Positions 1 through 5,955 are shown, counted from the first letter of the stretch. The stretch is 8,689 bases of DNA from Alphaproteobacteria bacterium (GCA_018830415.1 JAHJSJ010000008.1:1-8689), one strand, 5' to 3'. Program-made: numbers and translations. Notes: a model not told the origin generated them from the letters alone.

Positions 1-431
1 CCGGCGACCATCCCGAAACGCGCGTCTATGCCGTATCGCCCGATGCGATGGGCGATGTCGACGCCGCGCTTGCCCGCGCCGCTGCGGCAGACAGGCGGGT
101 GCTGTTGGTGATGGGCGCAAACTGGTGCCACGACAGCCGCGCGCTTGCCGGGTGGCTGTCCGCCCCGCGCTTTGCCGCGCTGGTGGCGGCGCATTACGAA
201 CTGGTGTTCGTCAATGTCGGGATGCCGCAATCGGGCGACGGGCATAATCTGGATATTGCGCAGCGGTTCGGGATTGCCGACTTCCCCGGCACGCCTGCAC
301 TGCTGGTGCTGACCGCTGACGGCCATCTGGTCAACGCCGACACCGCAACAAGCTGGCGCGATTCCGCCAACCGCAGCGAGGACGCGATTTACGCGGAACT
401 TGCTGCGCTGGCTAAGGCCACACCAGATTGA
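1..431 (+). CDS. Thioredoxin-fold family protein, 5'-truncated by the window edge
   Basis: The reading frame (codons from base 3) is open from the window edge to TGA at 429-431, so the true start lies upstream. An ATG at 48 exists but has no ribosome binding site, and the coding sense continues before it. Visible features are a hydrophobic strand (RRVLLVMGANW) leading into the active-site motif WCHDS, and later the FPGTPALLVL segment, which matches the cis-proline loop and following strand of thioredoxin folds. The motif keeps the first cysteine, but the second position of the usual CxxC is serine. This fits a monothiol or redox-divergent member, or one that binds rather than reduces its partner. 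Substrate and location are unknown, because any signal peptide would lie outside the window. The tail (RSEDAIYAELAALAKA, then TPD) is repeated downstream at 976-1023. Family assignment is fairly sure; function is not. Confidence 0.8.
   Translation, partial: GDHPETRVYAVSPDAMGDVDAALARAAAADRRVLLVMGANWCHDSRALAGWLSAPRFAALVAAHYELVFVNVGMPQSGDGHNLDIAQRFGIADFPGTPALLVLTADGHLVNADTATSWRDSANRSEDAIYAELAALAKATPD
372..419 (+). repeat. 48-bp direct repeat, copy 1 (thioredoxin gene tail)
   Basis: These 48 bases match 976-1023 (offset 604) at 45 of 48 positions by hand alignment. The three differences (GAC/GAT, CTT/CTC, GCG/GCT) are all synonymous third positions in the thioredoxin frame. Past 419 the copies diverge at once: this copy encodes TPD then stop, the other RAPQVP then stop. 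Confidence 0.9.
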
Positions 432-470
432 CAGATGCCTGCTTCTCCGTAGTTTGAACCAAGGGGTGTC

Positions 471-476
471 AAGGAG
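471..476 (+). promoter_or_regulatory. Ribosome binding site of the lipoprotein gene
   Basis: AAGGAG, a near-perfect Shine-Dalgarno sequence, lies 6 bases before the ATG at 483. It is the strongest ribosome binding site in the window and fixes the start of the small lipoprotein gene. Confidence 0.8.
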
Positions 477-482
477 AAAGGC

Positions 483-839
483 ATGATAAATCTATCGAAG
501 ATGGCATTGGGTGCCGGGTTGCTGATCGCGCTGTCAGCTTGCGGTTCCGGCGTCGACAAGGCGAAGGCGGAAATGACAGCGAGCTGCGTGAGCTCGGGTA
601 ACGGGAATTTGACCGAAGAAGAGTGCGCTTGCATCACCGATGAGGCCTTCGCTTCGCTTGATGCCGACGAGCAGGAACTGATGGGTGCCACCTCCTCTAC
701 CGAGCAAGGTCTGAGCGATGCCGAAGTCGCAGCCAGCGTAGGATTGGAAGTCAGTGAGCTGCGCACGCGGCTTGGCACGGTGATGAGAAAAATTTCGCAA
801 AACAGCTTTTCCAGCGCAAGGAATTGCATATACCGATGA
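483..839 (+). CDS. Small cysteine-containing lipoprotein of unknown function
   Basis: This is a 118-residue protein with a lipoprotein signal peptide: a short basic N-terminus (K6), a hydrophobic stretch at 8-17 and a lipobox L17-S-A-C20, so Cys20 would be lipidated and the mature protein anchored in an envelope membrane. The mature part has C35, a C48-A-C50 pair preceded by acidic residues, and C115 near the C-terminus. The spacing C-x12-C-x-C suggests disulphides or a small metal site. Residues 76-103 (LSDAEVAASVGLEVSELRTRLGTVMRKI) look helical. I recognise no named family. A strong AAGGAG sets the start. The gene sits between two copies of the thioredoxin tail and is less GC-rich than its neighbours, with AT-rich codons towards its end (bases 781-900 hold 52 G/C of 120, against 45 of 60 in 1081-1140 of mntP). 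This suggests acquisition from elsewhere. That it is a real lipoprotein gene is likely; its role is unknown. Confidence 0.82.
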   Translation: MINLSKMALGAGLLIALSACGSGVDKAKAEMTASCVSSGNGNLTEEECACITDEAFASLDADEQELMGATSSTEQGLSDAEVAASVGLEVSELRTRLGTVMRKISQNSFSSARNCIYR

Positions 840-897
840 AGCGCATTTGATGCAAAGCGCATCGTGGTAATTGCTCCGGCGTGAAATTCACAATGTA

Positions 898-1044
898 GGA
901 TCGGACGCCGATCTCGCGATAGGTACGCCTGCACGTTTGCGGCGCCGTGCCGATCAACTCAAACTTACCAGCCAGCGCAGCGAGGATGCGATTTACGCGG
1001 AACTCGCTGCTCTGGCTAAGGCCCGCGCCCCGCAGGTGCCATAA
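898..1044 (+). pseudogene. Degenerate second copy of the thioredoxin-family gene's 3' end
   Basis: After a TAG at 895-897, one frame is open to TAA at 1042-1044. Its last part reads QRSEDAIYAELAALAKA followed by RAPQVP, near-identical to the tail of the thioredoxin-fold gene at the left edge. Further upstream in the same frame is ADLAIGTPARL (about 907-936), resembling ADFPGTPALL, the cis-proline loop of the intact gene. Between GTPA and RSED this copy is ten codons shorter, with the frame kept. The active-site region and any start are missing, so it is a remnant and not a working gene. The 48-bp match is firm. The upstream GTPA resemblance is weaker and could be chance. The stop codon lies 13 bases before mntP, suggesting the remnant keeps the original 3' end of a thioredoxin-mntP pair. 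Confidence 0.55.
976..1023 (+). repeat. 48-bp direct repeat, copy 2
   Basis: This is the partner of 372-419, with 45 of 48 bases identical. It lies inside the remnant before mntP and is not part of an intact gene today. The synonymous-only differences imply that both copies were once under selection as coding sequence. Confidence 0.9.
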
Positions 1045-1057
1045 TCAGGACACAGCC

Positions 1058-1603
1058 ATGATCGAAGCCCTGCTTCTTGCCCTCGCGCTGGCGATGGATG
1101 CGTTCGCGGTGGCGCTGACGCAGGGCGCGCGGTTTCGGCCTGATGCGCGCGGGGCGCTTGCCATCGCGATCACCTTCGGGGTGTTTCAGGGGGTAATGCC
1201 GCTGATCGGCTGGGGGATCGGCGCGTTTGCCATGGCTCATGTCGCGGCGGTCGATCACTGGATCGCCTTCGGGTTGCTGACCTTCCTCGGGGTGCGGATG
1301 CTCGGCGGGCACGTGGGTAAGGAGGAAGCATCGCACAGGCTGACGGGCCGGGCGCTGCTGGTCGCAGGGGTCGCCACCAGCATTGATGCGCTCGCCGCCG
1401 GGATTACTCTGCCAACGCTGGATGTGGCGCCGCTGAAGGCCGCCGCGCTGATCGGTATCGTCACCTTTGCGCTGAGCGCGGCGGGAGTCATGCTGGGCCG
1501 GATCGCAGGCGACCGCTGGGGCACATGGGCCGAACGGGCGGGCGGGGTAATCCTGATCGCGCTGGGGTGCAAGATCCTGGCCGAACACACCGGGTGGTTG
1601 TGA
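1058..1603 (+). CDS. mntP: Manganese efflux pump MntP
   Basis: This 181-residue inner-membrane protein of the MntP family (former DUF204) exports Mn(II) from the cytoplasm. The length is usual for the family, and about six hydrophobic segments are visible. The two family signature motifs occur in the two halves: AMDAFAVAL with Asp14 and ATSIDALAAG with Asp110, matching the conserved membrane aspartates needed for transport in MntP. A charged cytoplasmic loop (GKEEASHRLTGR, 87-98) separates the halves. The ATG at 1058 is preceded by AGGA at 1047-1050, and the protein begins directly with the first membrane helix (MIEALLLALALAMDAF). A GTG at 947 would add 37 residues with no membrane or signal character and is rejected. 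I see no yybP-ykoY manganese riboswitch in the 218 bases upstream, which hold mostly the thioredoxin remnant. Regulation is therefore not evident. Confidence 0.93.
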   Translation: MIEALLLALALAMDAFAVALTQGARFRPDARGALAIAITFGVFQGVMPLIGWGIGAFAMAHVAAVDHWIAFGLLTFLGVRMLGGHVGKEEASHRLTGRALLVAGVATSIDALAAGITLPTLDVAPLKAAALIGIVTFALSAAGVMLGRIAGDRWGTWAERAGGVILIALGCKILAEHTGWL

Positions 1604-1767
1604 CCGACACACAAACCTGTCCTACAGCGCCCGATACTGGCATGGTGCTGCCGATGATCGCCCTGTGTTGTCTGTTCCCTCCCGCTGCATTACCTATCGA
1701 AGCGGCGGCAGGTTTATGTGTTCAGGACAGTGTCTCATGTGTCTCCTACAGGCTGGGCTGACCGCAC
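1604..1767. other. Intergenic region between mntP and the deacetylase gene
   Basis: This 164-base stretch has no credible gene. It holds a near-repeat of TGTCCTACAG (1618-1627) at 1740-1751 with two extra bases. It also has complementary arms CTGTCCT (1617-1623) and AGGACAG (1724-1730), and CACACAAACC (1608-1617) against GGTTTATGTG (1711-1720, one mismatch). The arm pairs are not nested, so they would form alternative long-range structures. No U-tract terminator and no clear promoter are visible. The promoter of the deacetylase gene probably lies here. Confidence 0.4.
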
Positions 1768-2697
1768 ATGCTCCACGTCGTCCACCACGCCGATTATATG
1801 GCCCCGCGCCCCGAACGCGGATCATTCCGCTTCGACAAATACTACCTCGTGATGGAGGAGCTGCGGGCCAGCGGCGCGCCCATGACCGAGCACGCGCCCG
1901 ACCCGATGCCGCGCCAATGGCTCGAAGCGGTGCATTGCCCCACCTATGTCGATCAGGTGCTGCGGGCCGAGGTTCCGCGCGAAAAGGAACGCCGGATCGG
2001 CTTTCCGGTAACACCCGCCATTGCCAGCCGCGTGCGCCACACCAATGGCGGCACATGGCTCGCCGCGCAGCTCGCCATGCGCCATGGCTACGCCGCCAAT
2101 TCAGCGGCGGGCAGCCACCATGCCTTGCACGATACCGGCGCGGGTTATTGCGTGTTCAACGATCTGGCAGTGGCCGCCAACCGCCTGATTGCCGAGGGCG
2201 ATGCGGCGCGGGTTCTGATTGTCGATCTGGACGTGCATCAGGGCGATGGCACCGCCAGCCTGACCGCCGGGCGCGAGGATATTTTCACCCTCTCGCTCCA
2301 CGCGGAAAAGAATTTTCCGGTTCGAAAGGCACGCTCCAGCCGCGATGTGTCCTTGCCCGATGGGGTGGATGATGATGGCTATATGGCGGCGCTGTCCCGC
2401 CACCTGCCCGAAGTGATGGCCGACTTCGCACCCGATTTCGTGTTCTATCAGGCGGGGGTTGATCCCCACGCGGATGACAAGCTGGGCAGGCTCGCGCTGA
2501 CCGACGCGGGGCTGGCCGCGCGTGATCGTTTCGTGATCGCAGAGGCGCGCCGCCGGGGCCTCGCCATCGCATCGGCGCTGGGGGGCGGATATGGCGATGA
2601 TCCGCGTATAGTCGCCGCGCGCCACGCCGCCTCGATGCTGGTGATGGCGCAGGAAAACGCTGGATACGCAGCGCTTCCCCTACGAAGCGAGGCATAG
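1768..2697 (+). CDS. Class IV (HDAC11-like) histone deacetylase family protein
   Basis: This 309-residue zinc-dependent deacetylase has the arginase/deacetylase fold. The catalytic set is complete: the histidine pair in GSHHA (H117, H118), GYCVFND (126-132), zinc ligands D155 and H157 in DLDVHQGDG, the third ligand D232 in AGVDPHADD, and the transition-state tyrosine Y275 in GGGY. The segment HAEKNFPVRKARS followed by LPDGVDDDGYM is typical of bacterial class IV members, related to HDAC11, rather than of AcuC or acetylpolyamine hydrolases. Bacteria lack histones, so the substrate is unknown; an acylated lysine or small amine is plausible. No signal peptide is seen, so it is probably cytoplasmic. 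The ATG at 1768 is the first start after an in-frame TGA at 1759-1761. It has no strong ribosome binding site, but the family N-terminus (VVHHADY) begins here. The next gene starts 62 bases downstream on the same strand. Confidence 0.9.
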   Translation: MLHVVHHADYMAPRPERGSFRFDKYYLVMEELRASGAPMTEHAPDPMPRQWLEAVHCPTYVDQVLRAEVPREKERRIGFPVTPAIASRVRHTNGGTWLAAQLAMRHGYAANSAAGSHHALHDTGAGYCVFNDLAVAANRLIAEGDAARVLIVDLDVHQGDGTASLTAGREDIFTLSLHAEKNFPVRKARSSRDVSLPDGVDDDGYMAALSRHLPEVMADFAPDFVFYQAGVDPHADDKLGRLALTDAGLAARDRFVIAEARRRGLAIASALGGGYGDDPRIVAARHAASMLVMAQENAGYAALPLRSEA

Positions 2698-2759
2698 CTG
2701 CGATGAACCGTGTTTTGCCTTATTGGGAACGCAAGCCCGGCGGGTTACTTTGTAGGGTA

Positions 2760-3434
2760 ATGAACCGGCGCGATCTTCTCAAAGGCTCTCTGATTGCGGG
2801 GGCGACACTGGCGCTGCCAATGCGCGCCTTTGCGGCGGTATCACCCGGCACTCCGCGTGATCGCATTCTGTTCGACATTGCCAAGCGCGAACTGGCGCGT
2901 GCAGGCGACGCGATCTGGAAACGCGATATTGTCGGCATTGCCGATTACGGGCTGCATTCGGCCAAGCCGCGGTTCCACTTCGTCAACCTCGACCGGGGTG
3001 AGGTGCAATCCTACCACGTCAGCCACGGGCAGGGTTCCGACCGGCAGCATGACGGCTGGCTCAAGCAATTCTCCAATACCGAAGGTTCCAACGCCACCAG
3101 CCGCGGGGCTTACGTGACGTGGGAGTGGTACAAGGGCCGCTATGGCACATCAGTGCGGCTGGGCGGGCTGGATGAAAGCAACGACGCCGCGCTGCGCCGC
3201 TATATCGTGATGCACCGCGCCGATTATGCCGAAGCCTCGCATCTTGAGAAATATGGTCGTCTCGGGCGCTCCAACGGGTGCTTCGCGATGGGTGATGAAC
3301 AGTTCCGCATCGCGCTGATGCACCTGTCGGGCGGGCGGCTGCTGTTTGCCGACAGCCTTGGGCTGGAAGAAGACGGCAGCATCCAACCGCTGCCCGAATT
3401 GGCGATGATCGAGCGGGCGCCGCTCAACCTGTAG
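2760..3434 (+). CDS. Tat-exported L,D-transpeptidase catalytic-domain protein (YkuD_2 type)
   Basis: This 224-residue protein is of the murein L,D-transpeptidase YkuD_2 group, expected to act on peptidoglycan stem peptides in the periplasm (3-3 cross-links or cleavage) through a cysteine thioester. The start at 2760 gives MNRRDLLKGSLIAGATLALP and then an AFA-A cleavage site, a clear twin-arginine leader. An in-frame ATG at 2703 would add 19 residues with no signal character and bury the leader, so I reject it. Catalytic features are H152 in VMHRADY and the S-x-G-C motif GRSNGCFAMGD (S171, C174). The region GAYVTWEWYKGRYGTSVRLGG (115-135) is family-like. Tat export is notable, because L,D-transpeptidases usually leave by Sec. 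The gene follows the deacetylase gene by 62 bases and ends 9 bases from the convergent YcbB-like gene. Co-transcription with the deacetylase gene is possible but unproven. Confidence 0.85.
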   Translation: MNRRDLLKGSLIAGATLALPMRAFAAVSPGTPRDRILFDIAKRELARAGDAIWKRDIVGIADYGLHSAKPRFHFVNLDRGEVQSYHVSHGQGSDRQHDGWLKQFSNTEGSNATSRGAYVTWEWYKGRYGTSVRLGGLDESNDAALRRYIVMHRADYAEASHLEKYGRLGRSNGCFAMGDEQFRIALMHLSGGRLLFADSLGLEEDGSIQPLPELAMIERAPLNL

Positions 3435-3456
3435 CGCGACAGCCTAACTATCGCGC
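3434..3456. terminator. Possible short bidirectional hairpin between convergent genes
   Basis: GCGCGA (3434-3439) and TCGCGC (3451-3456) form a perfect 6-bp stem with an 11-base loop. The hairpin spans the stop codons of both convergent L,D-transpeptidase genes. No T-run follows on either strand, so intrinsic termination is weakly supported, and the match could be chance in GC-rich DNA. Confidence 0.25.
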
Positions 3457-4847
3457 AGATTATCCTCGATCACGATCACCTCATCGGTCGGCACGTAAGT
3501 GCGTTCGCGCACGCGCGGCTTGTCGAGGCTGGCGAGCACCGGGGCGTCGCGGTCGTAGATGTCCTTGAAGGTCGCCATCTCGCCGTTGATGTCCGATGCC
3601 ATGGTGAAATAGGTGATGTAGGCGGGCCACTGCTTTTCCATCATCACCTTGGTGTATTTGCCCGAAGATGAGATCGCCACCGCTTCGTCCTTGGTCGCGC
3701 CCTTACCCAGAATTGTCATCGTCATCGCCAGTTCCAGCGCACGTTCGGTGCGGATGCAGCCGTGGCTCAATGCGCGGTTATCATTGGCGAACAGGTGGCG
3801 CGACGGGGTGTCATGGAAGAAAATCGCCTGTGCATTGGGCATTTCCAGCTTCATCAGCCCCAACGAATTGCCCGGCCCCGGCTGCTGCACCACGCTGATA
3901 TAGCCATTGGCCCCGCGTGTGCCGACATAGCCGTTACGCTTCGCCCATTCGGGGTTGGCGAGAACTTTGGTGCCCAGCCCTTCGCCCTTGACGATCGACT
4001 GCGGCACCGTCCAGGTCGGGTTGAACACCACGCCTTCGATCGTTTCAGCCAATTGCGGGGTGGCGGTGCGCCCCGGCTTGCCAACGATGGTGCGATAGGT
4101 GCTGATGATCTTGTCCTTGACCGTCAGGCGCAGTTGAAACTCGGGCACATTGGTGATCAGATATTGCGGCCCGAGATCGCGCGCCAGCCAGCGCCAACGG
4201 TCCATGTTCGCGCGGATCAGCTTGCGTTTGGCGGTATCGGCTTCGGGGGTTTTGGCCAGTTCATCGCGCAGCCGCGCATAATCGGGGTGCGTCGGGGCGA
4301 GGTTTGCCAGCGTGCCTGCAATATCGCCGGTCGCAAGCGCTTGGGCGAGGACATCGCCGGTGCGCAATGTCTCACGGTCGGGATCGATCACGAACCACTG
4401 CTCGCGCGCCTCCATCGGGGTGCGCCCATCGCGCAGATCCTCAACCAGCCAGACAAAGCTTTGCGAGGCGATCTGGTTCAATTCATCCGAAGGGCCGGAG
4501 GCAAGCGCGACCTTGAGCGGTTGGAGATCGTAATCCGCCGGATCGAGGCCTTCTGCGCCGATACCTTCGATCACCGCCACCAATCGCGCGGCCTGCCCTA
4601 TGGTCCACGCCTGCACCAGCGGCGCAGGCGCTTCCATTCCGGGCTGCACCATCGGCTGCGAGATTGTCGGGAAGGCCTGATCAAAGGCATCACGCGGTTT
4701 GGGCAGTTGCGCAGGCTGATGGCCGCCCTGCGCTTCGGACTTGGGCAGCATTTGGGCACGCACCGCGCCGCTATCCTGTCCCAGCGCCGCTGTTGCCACC
4801 AGCGCCGCGATTGCGACACCGCCTGCAAATCTTTTCGCGAACCTCAT
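3444..4847 (-). CDS. YcbB-like periplasmic L,D-transpeptidase
   Basis: This 467-residue protein resembles YcbB/LdtD, which makes 3-3 cross-links in peptidoglycan. The start at 4847 gives MRFAKRFAGGVAIAALVATAA, a Sec signal peptide with likely cleavage near ALG (about residue 23). AGGCAGGA lies just upstream as ribosome binding site. A longer frame to 4937 adds 30 residues without signal character and is rejected. After a low-complexity Pro/Gln/Met linker (about 30-75), residues 78-200 resemble the L,D-transpeptidase scaffold domain. RANMDRWRWLARDLG (213-227) begins the usual lead-in to the YkuD domain (about 228-385). The catalytic pattern is H345 in FFHDTPSRHLF and SHGCIR with S361, H362 and nucleophile C364. 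I see no clear separate peptidoglycan-binding repeat. The gene is convergent with the YkuD_2-type gene and divergent from the EamA transporter gene. Family assignment is strong; the precise reaction is inferred. Confidence 0.92.
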   Translation of the reverse strand: MRFAKRFAGGVAIAALVATAALGQDSGAVRAQMLPKSEAQGGHQPAQLPKPRDAFDQAFPTISQPMVQPGMEAPAPLVQAWTIGQAARLVAVIEGIGAEGLDPADYDLQPLKVALASGPSDELNQIASQSFVWLVEDLRDGRTPMEAREQWFVIDPDRETLRTGDVLAQALATGDIAGTLANLAPTHPDYARLRDELAKTPEADTAKRKLIRANMDRWRWLARDLGPQYLITNVPEFQLRLTVKDKIISTYRTIVGKPGRTATPQLAETIEGVVFNPTWTVPQSIVKGEGLGTKVLANPEWAKRNGYVGTRGANGYISVVQQPGPGNSLGLMKLEMPNAQAIFFHDTPSRHLFANDNRALSHGCIRTERALELAMTMTILGKGATKDEAVAISSSGKYTKVMMEKQWPAYITYFTMASDINGEMATFKDIYDRDAPVLASLDKPRVRERTYVPTDEVIVIEDNLRDS

Positions 4848-4895
4848 CACTATCCTGCCTTTTCGCCCCATGCCGCCATTATTCACCGCAGCCAT

Positions 4896-4927
4896 GTGTC
4901 CGCTGCAATCATACGCCGCGCGGACAC
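4896..4927. promoter_or_regulatory. Inverted repeat in the divergent promoter region
   Basis: GTGTCCGC (4896-4903) and GCGGACAC (4920-4927) are perfect 8-bp inverted arms separated by 16 bases. They lie in the 185-base gap between the divergent YcbB-like gene (start 4847) and the EamA gene (start 5033). Position and symmetry fit an operator for one or both genes or a hairpin in the YcbB-like leader. No known regulator site is recognised. A smaller hairpin, TCGCT/AGCGA at 4944-4958, lies nearby. Confidence 0.3.
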
Positions 4928-5032
4928 CCCCTATCAACCACCTTCGCTTTCGCAGCGATTAATGTGCACAGCCACTCGCGCCAGCACCGCGCGCGCGTGA
5001 CGTTGCTGGCCGAACGGCTTATCGCATCCGCC

Positions 5033-5926
5033 ATGCCAAACAGAGGCCAACTACTGCTGCCCTTTGCCGCCGCGCTGGCGGGCGTGGGGTTCCTGTCATT
5101 GATGGATGCCTTCATGAAAGAGGCAGCACTGATCATCGGGGCCTATACCGCCACCGTGCTGCGCGCCGGGATTGGCGCGGCGATCATTGCGCCGATCTGG
5201 CTGGCGCGCGGGCCCGCCTGGCCAAGCCGCGCGGTGTTGAAGCTGCATCTGACGCGCGGCGTTATATCGGCATTCATGGCGCTGACCTTCTTCTTCGCGC
5301 TCACCCGCCTGCCGCTGGCCGAGGCGATTGCGCTGAGTTTTATGGCACCGTTGCTGGCACTCTATCTCGCCCACGTATTGCTGGGCGAAGCAATCAGCCG
5401 CGCAGCTATCGGTGCCAGCCTGCTCGGCTTTGCCGGGACGCTGGTGATCATCGGCGGGCGGATCGGACAGGGGAAGTTCGATGAAGGCGCAGCATTGGGC
5501 ATTGCTTCGCTGTTCGTCTCGGCACTGCTTTACGCCTATAACTTCATCGTCATCCGGCGGCAGGCGCAGGTTGCCGGGCCGATTGAGATTACCACGTTTC
5601 ACAGCGGGATCGGCGGATTGGTGCTGCTCACCCTCGCCCCGCTGCTGTGGACACCGCCTGCGGGGGAGGCGTTAGTGCCGCTGCTGGCGGCAGGCGCGCT
5701 GACCGTGGCCGGGTCGCTGGCGATTGCCTGGGCCTACGCCCGCGCCGAAGCAAGCGCGCTGGTACCGACCGAATATTCGGGCTTTGTCTGGGCAACCTTG
5801 TTCGGCTGGCTGTTTTTCCGCGAAGCAGTAACTGTGCCGACACTGGCGGGAACCGCGCTGATCATCGCGGGCTGCTGGATGGCGACGCGCAGACCCGCTG
5901 CAACCACCCCAAAAACACCCGCTTAA
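5033..5926 (+). CDS. DMT-superfamily (EamA) transporter
   Basis: This 297-residue inner-membrane protein has about ten hydrophobic helices in two EamA repeats (about 8-140 and 150-285), the standard architecture and length for drug/metabolite exporters. Family-like features are the first-repeat segment TRLPLAEAIALSFMAPLLALYLAHVLLGE (read as helix, loop and LGE, 91-119) and its second-repeat counterpart around SALVPTEYSGFVWATLFGWLFFREAVT (241-267). The substrate cannot be told from sequence; metabolites, amino acids or toxic compounds are all exported by relatives. The ATG at 5033 is chosen because the first helix begins soon after. A GTG at 4997 in the same frame is a possible alternative adding 12 residues, and neither start has a strong ribosome binding site. 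The frame upstream is open but antisense to the YcbB-like gene. A hairpin follows the stop by about 10 bases. Confidence 0.9.
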   Translation: MPNRGQLLLPFAAALAGVGFLSLMDAFMKEAALIIGAYTATVLRAGIGAAIIAPIWLARGPAWPSRAVLKLHLTRGVISAFMALTFFFALTRLPLAEAIALSFMAPLLALYLAHVLLGEAISRAAIGASLLGFAGTLVIIGGRIGQGKFDEGAALGIASLFVSALLYAYNFIVIRRQAQVAGPIEITTFHSGIGGLVLLTLAPLLWTPPAGEALVPLLAAGALTVAGSLAIAWAYARAEASALVPTEYSGFVWATLFGWLFFREAVTVPTLAGTALIIAGCWMATRRPAATTPKTPA

Positions 5927-5936
5927 GACCATTCTC

Positions 5937-5955
5937 CAAGGCCAATCCGGCCTTG
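5937..5955 (+). terminator. Hairpin after the EamA gene, possible terminator
   Basis: CAAGGCC (5937-5943) and GGCCTTG (5949-5955) form a perfect 7-bp stem with the 5-base loop AATCC. The hairpin begins 10 bases after the EamA gene stop. It is followed by a C-run and not a T-run, so it is not a classical intrinsic terminator. Position and perfect pairing still make it the best candidate between this gene and acnA. Confidence 0.4.

Noticed and set aside
839..863. Repeated AAGCGCAT and a 5-bp GATGC/GCATC hairpin after the lipoprotein gene
   Set aside because: The stem is too short, with no T-run, to call a terminator; it is probably chance.
389..934. 181-codon open frame on the - strand over the lipoprotein gene
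   Set aside because: The + strand has a strong ribosome binding site and a lipobox. The - product shows no domain and has no comparable start signals.
947..1057. N-terminal extension of MntP from a GTG at 947
   Set aside because: The added 37 residues are not membrane-like and lie over the thioredoxin remnant in another frame. The ATG at 1058 has a ribosome binding site and begins at the first helix.
1665..2372. 235-codon + strand frame overlapping the deacetylase gene
   Set aside because: It is an Arg-rich shadow frame. The deacetylase frame has the full catalytic motif set.
2723..2751. Possible promoter TTGGGA, 17 bases, TACTTT just before the Tat-type transpeptidase gene
   Set aside because: The match to consensus is poor (4 of 6 and 3 of 6), and it would give an almost leaderless transcript. 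It is not strong enough to annotate.
3762..5000. 412-codon open frame on the + strand
   Set aside because: It is antisense to the YcbB-like gene, whose SHGCIR motif, signal peptide and ribosome binding site establish the - strand. The + product is rich in Arg/His and low in recognisable structure, as expected of a shadow in GC-rich DNA.
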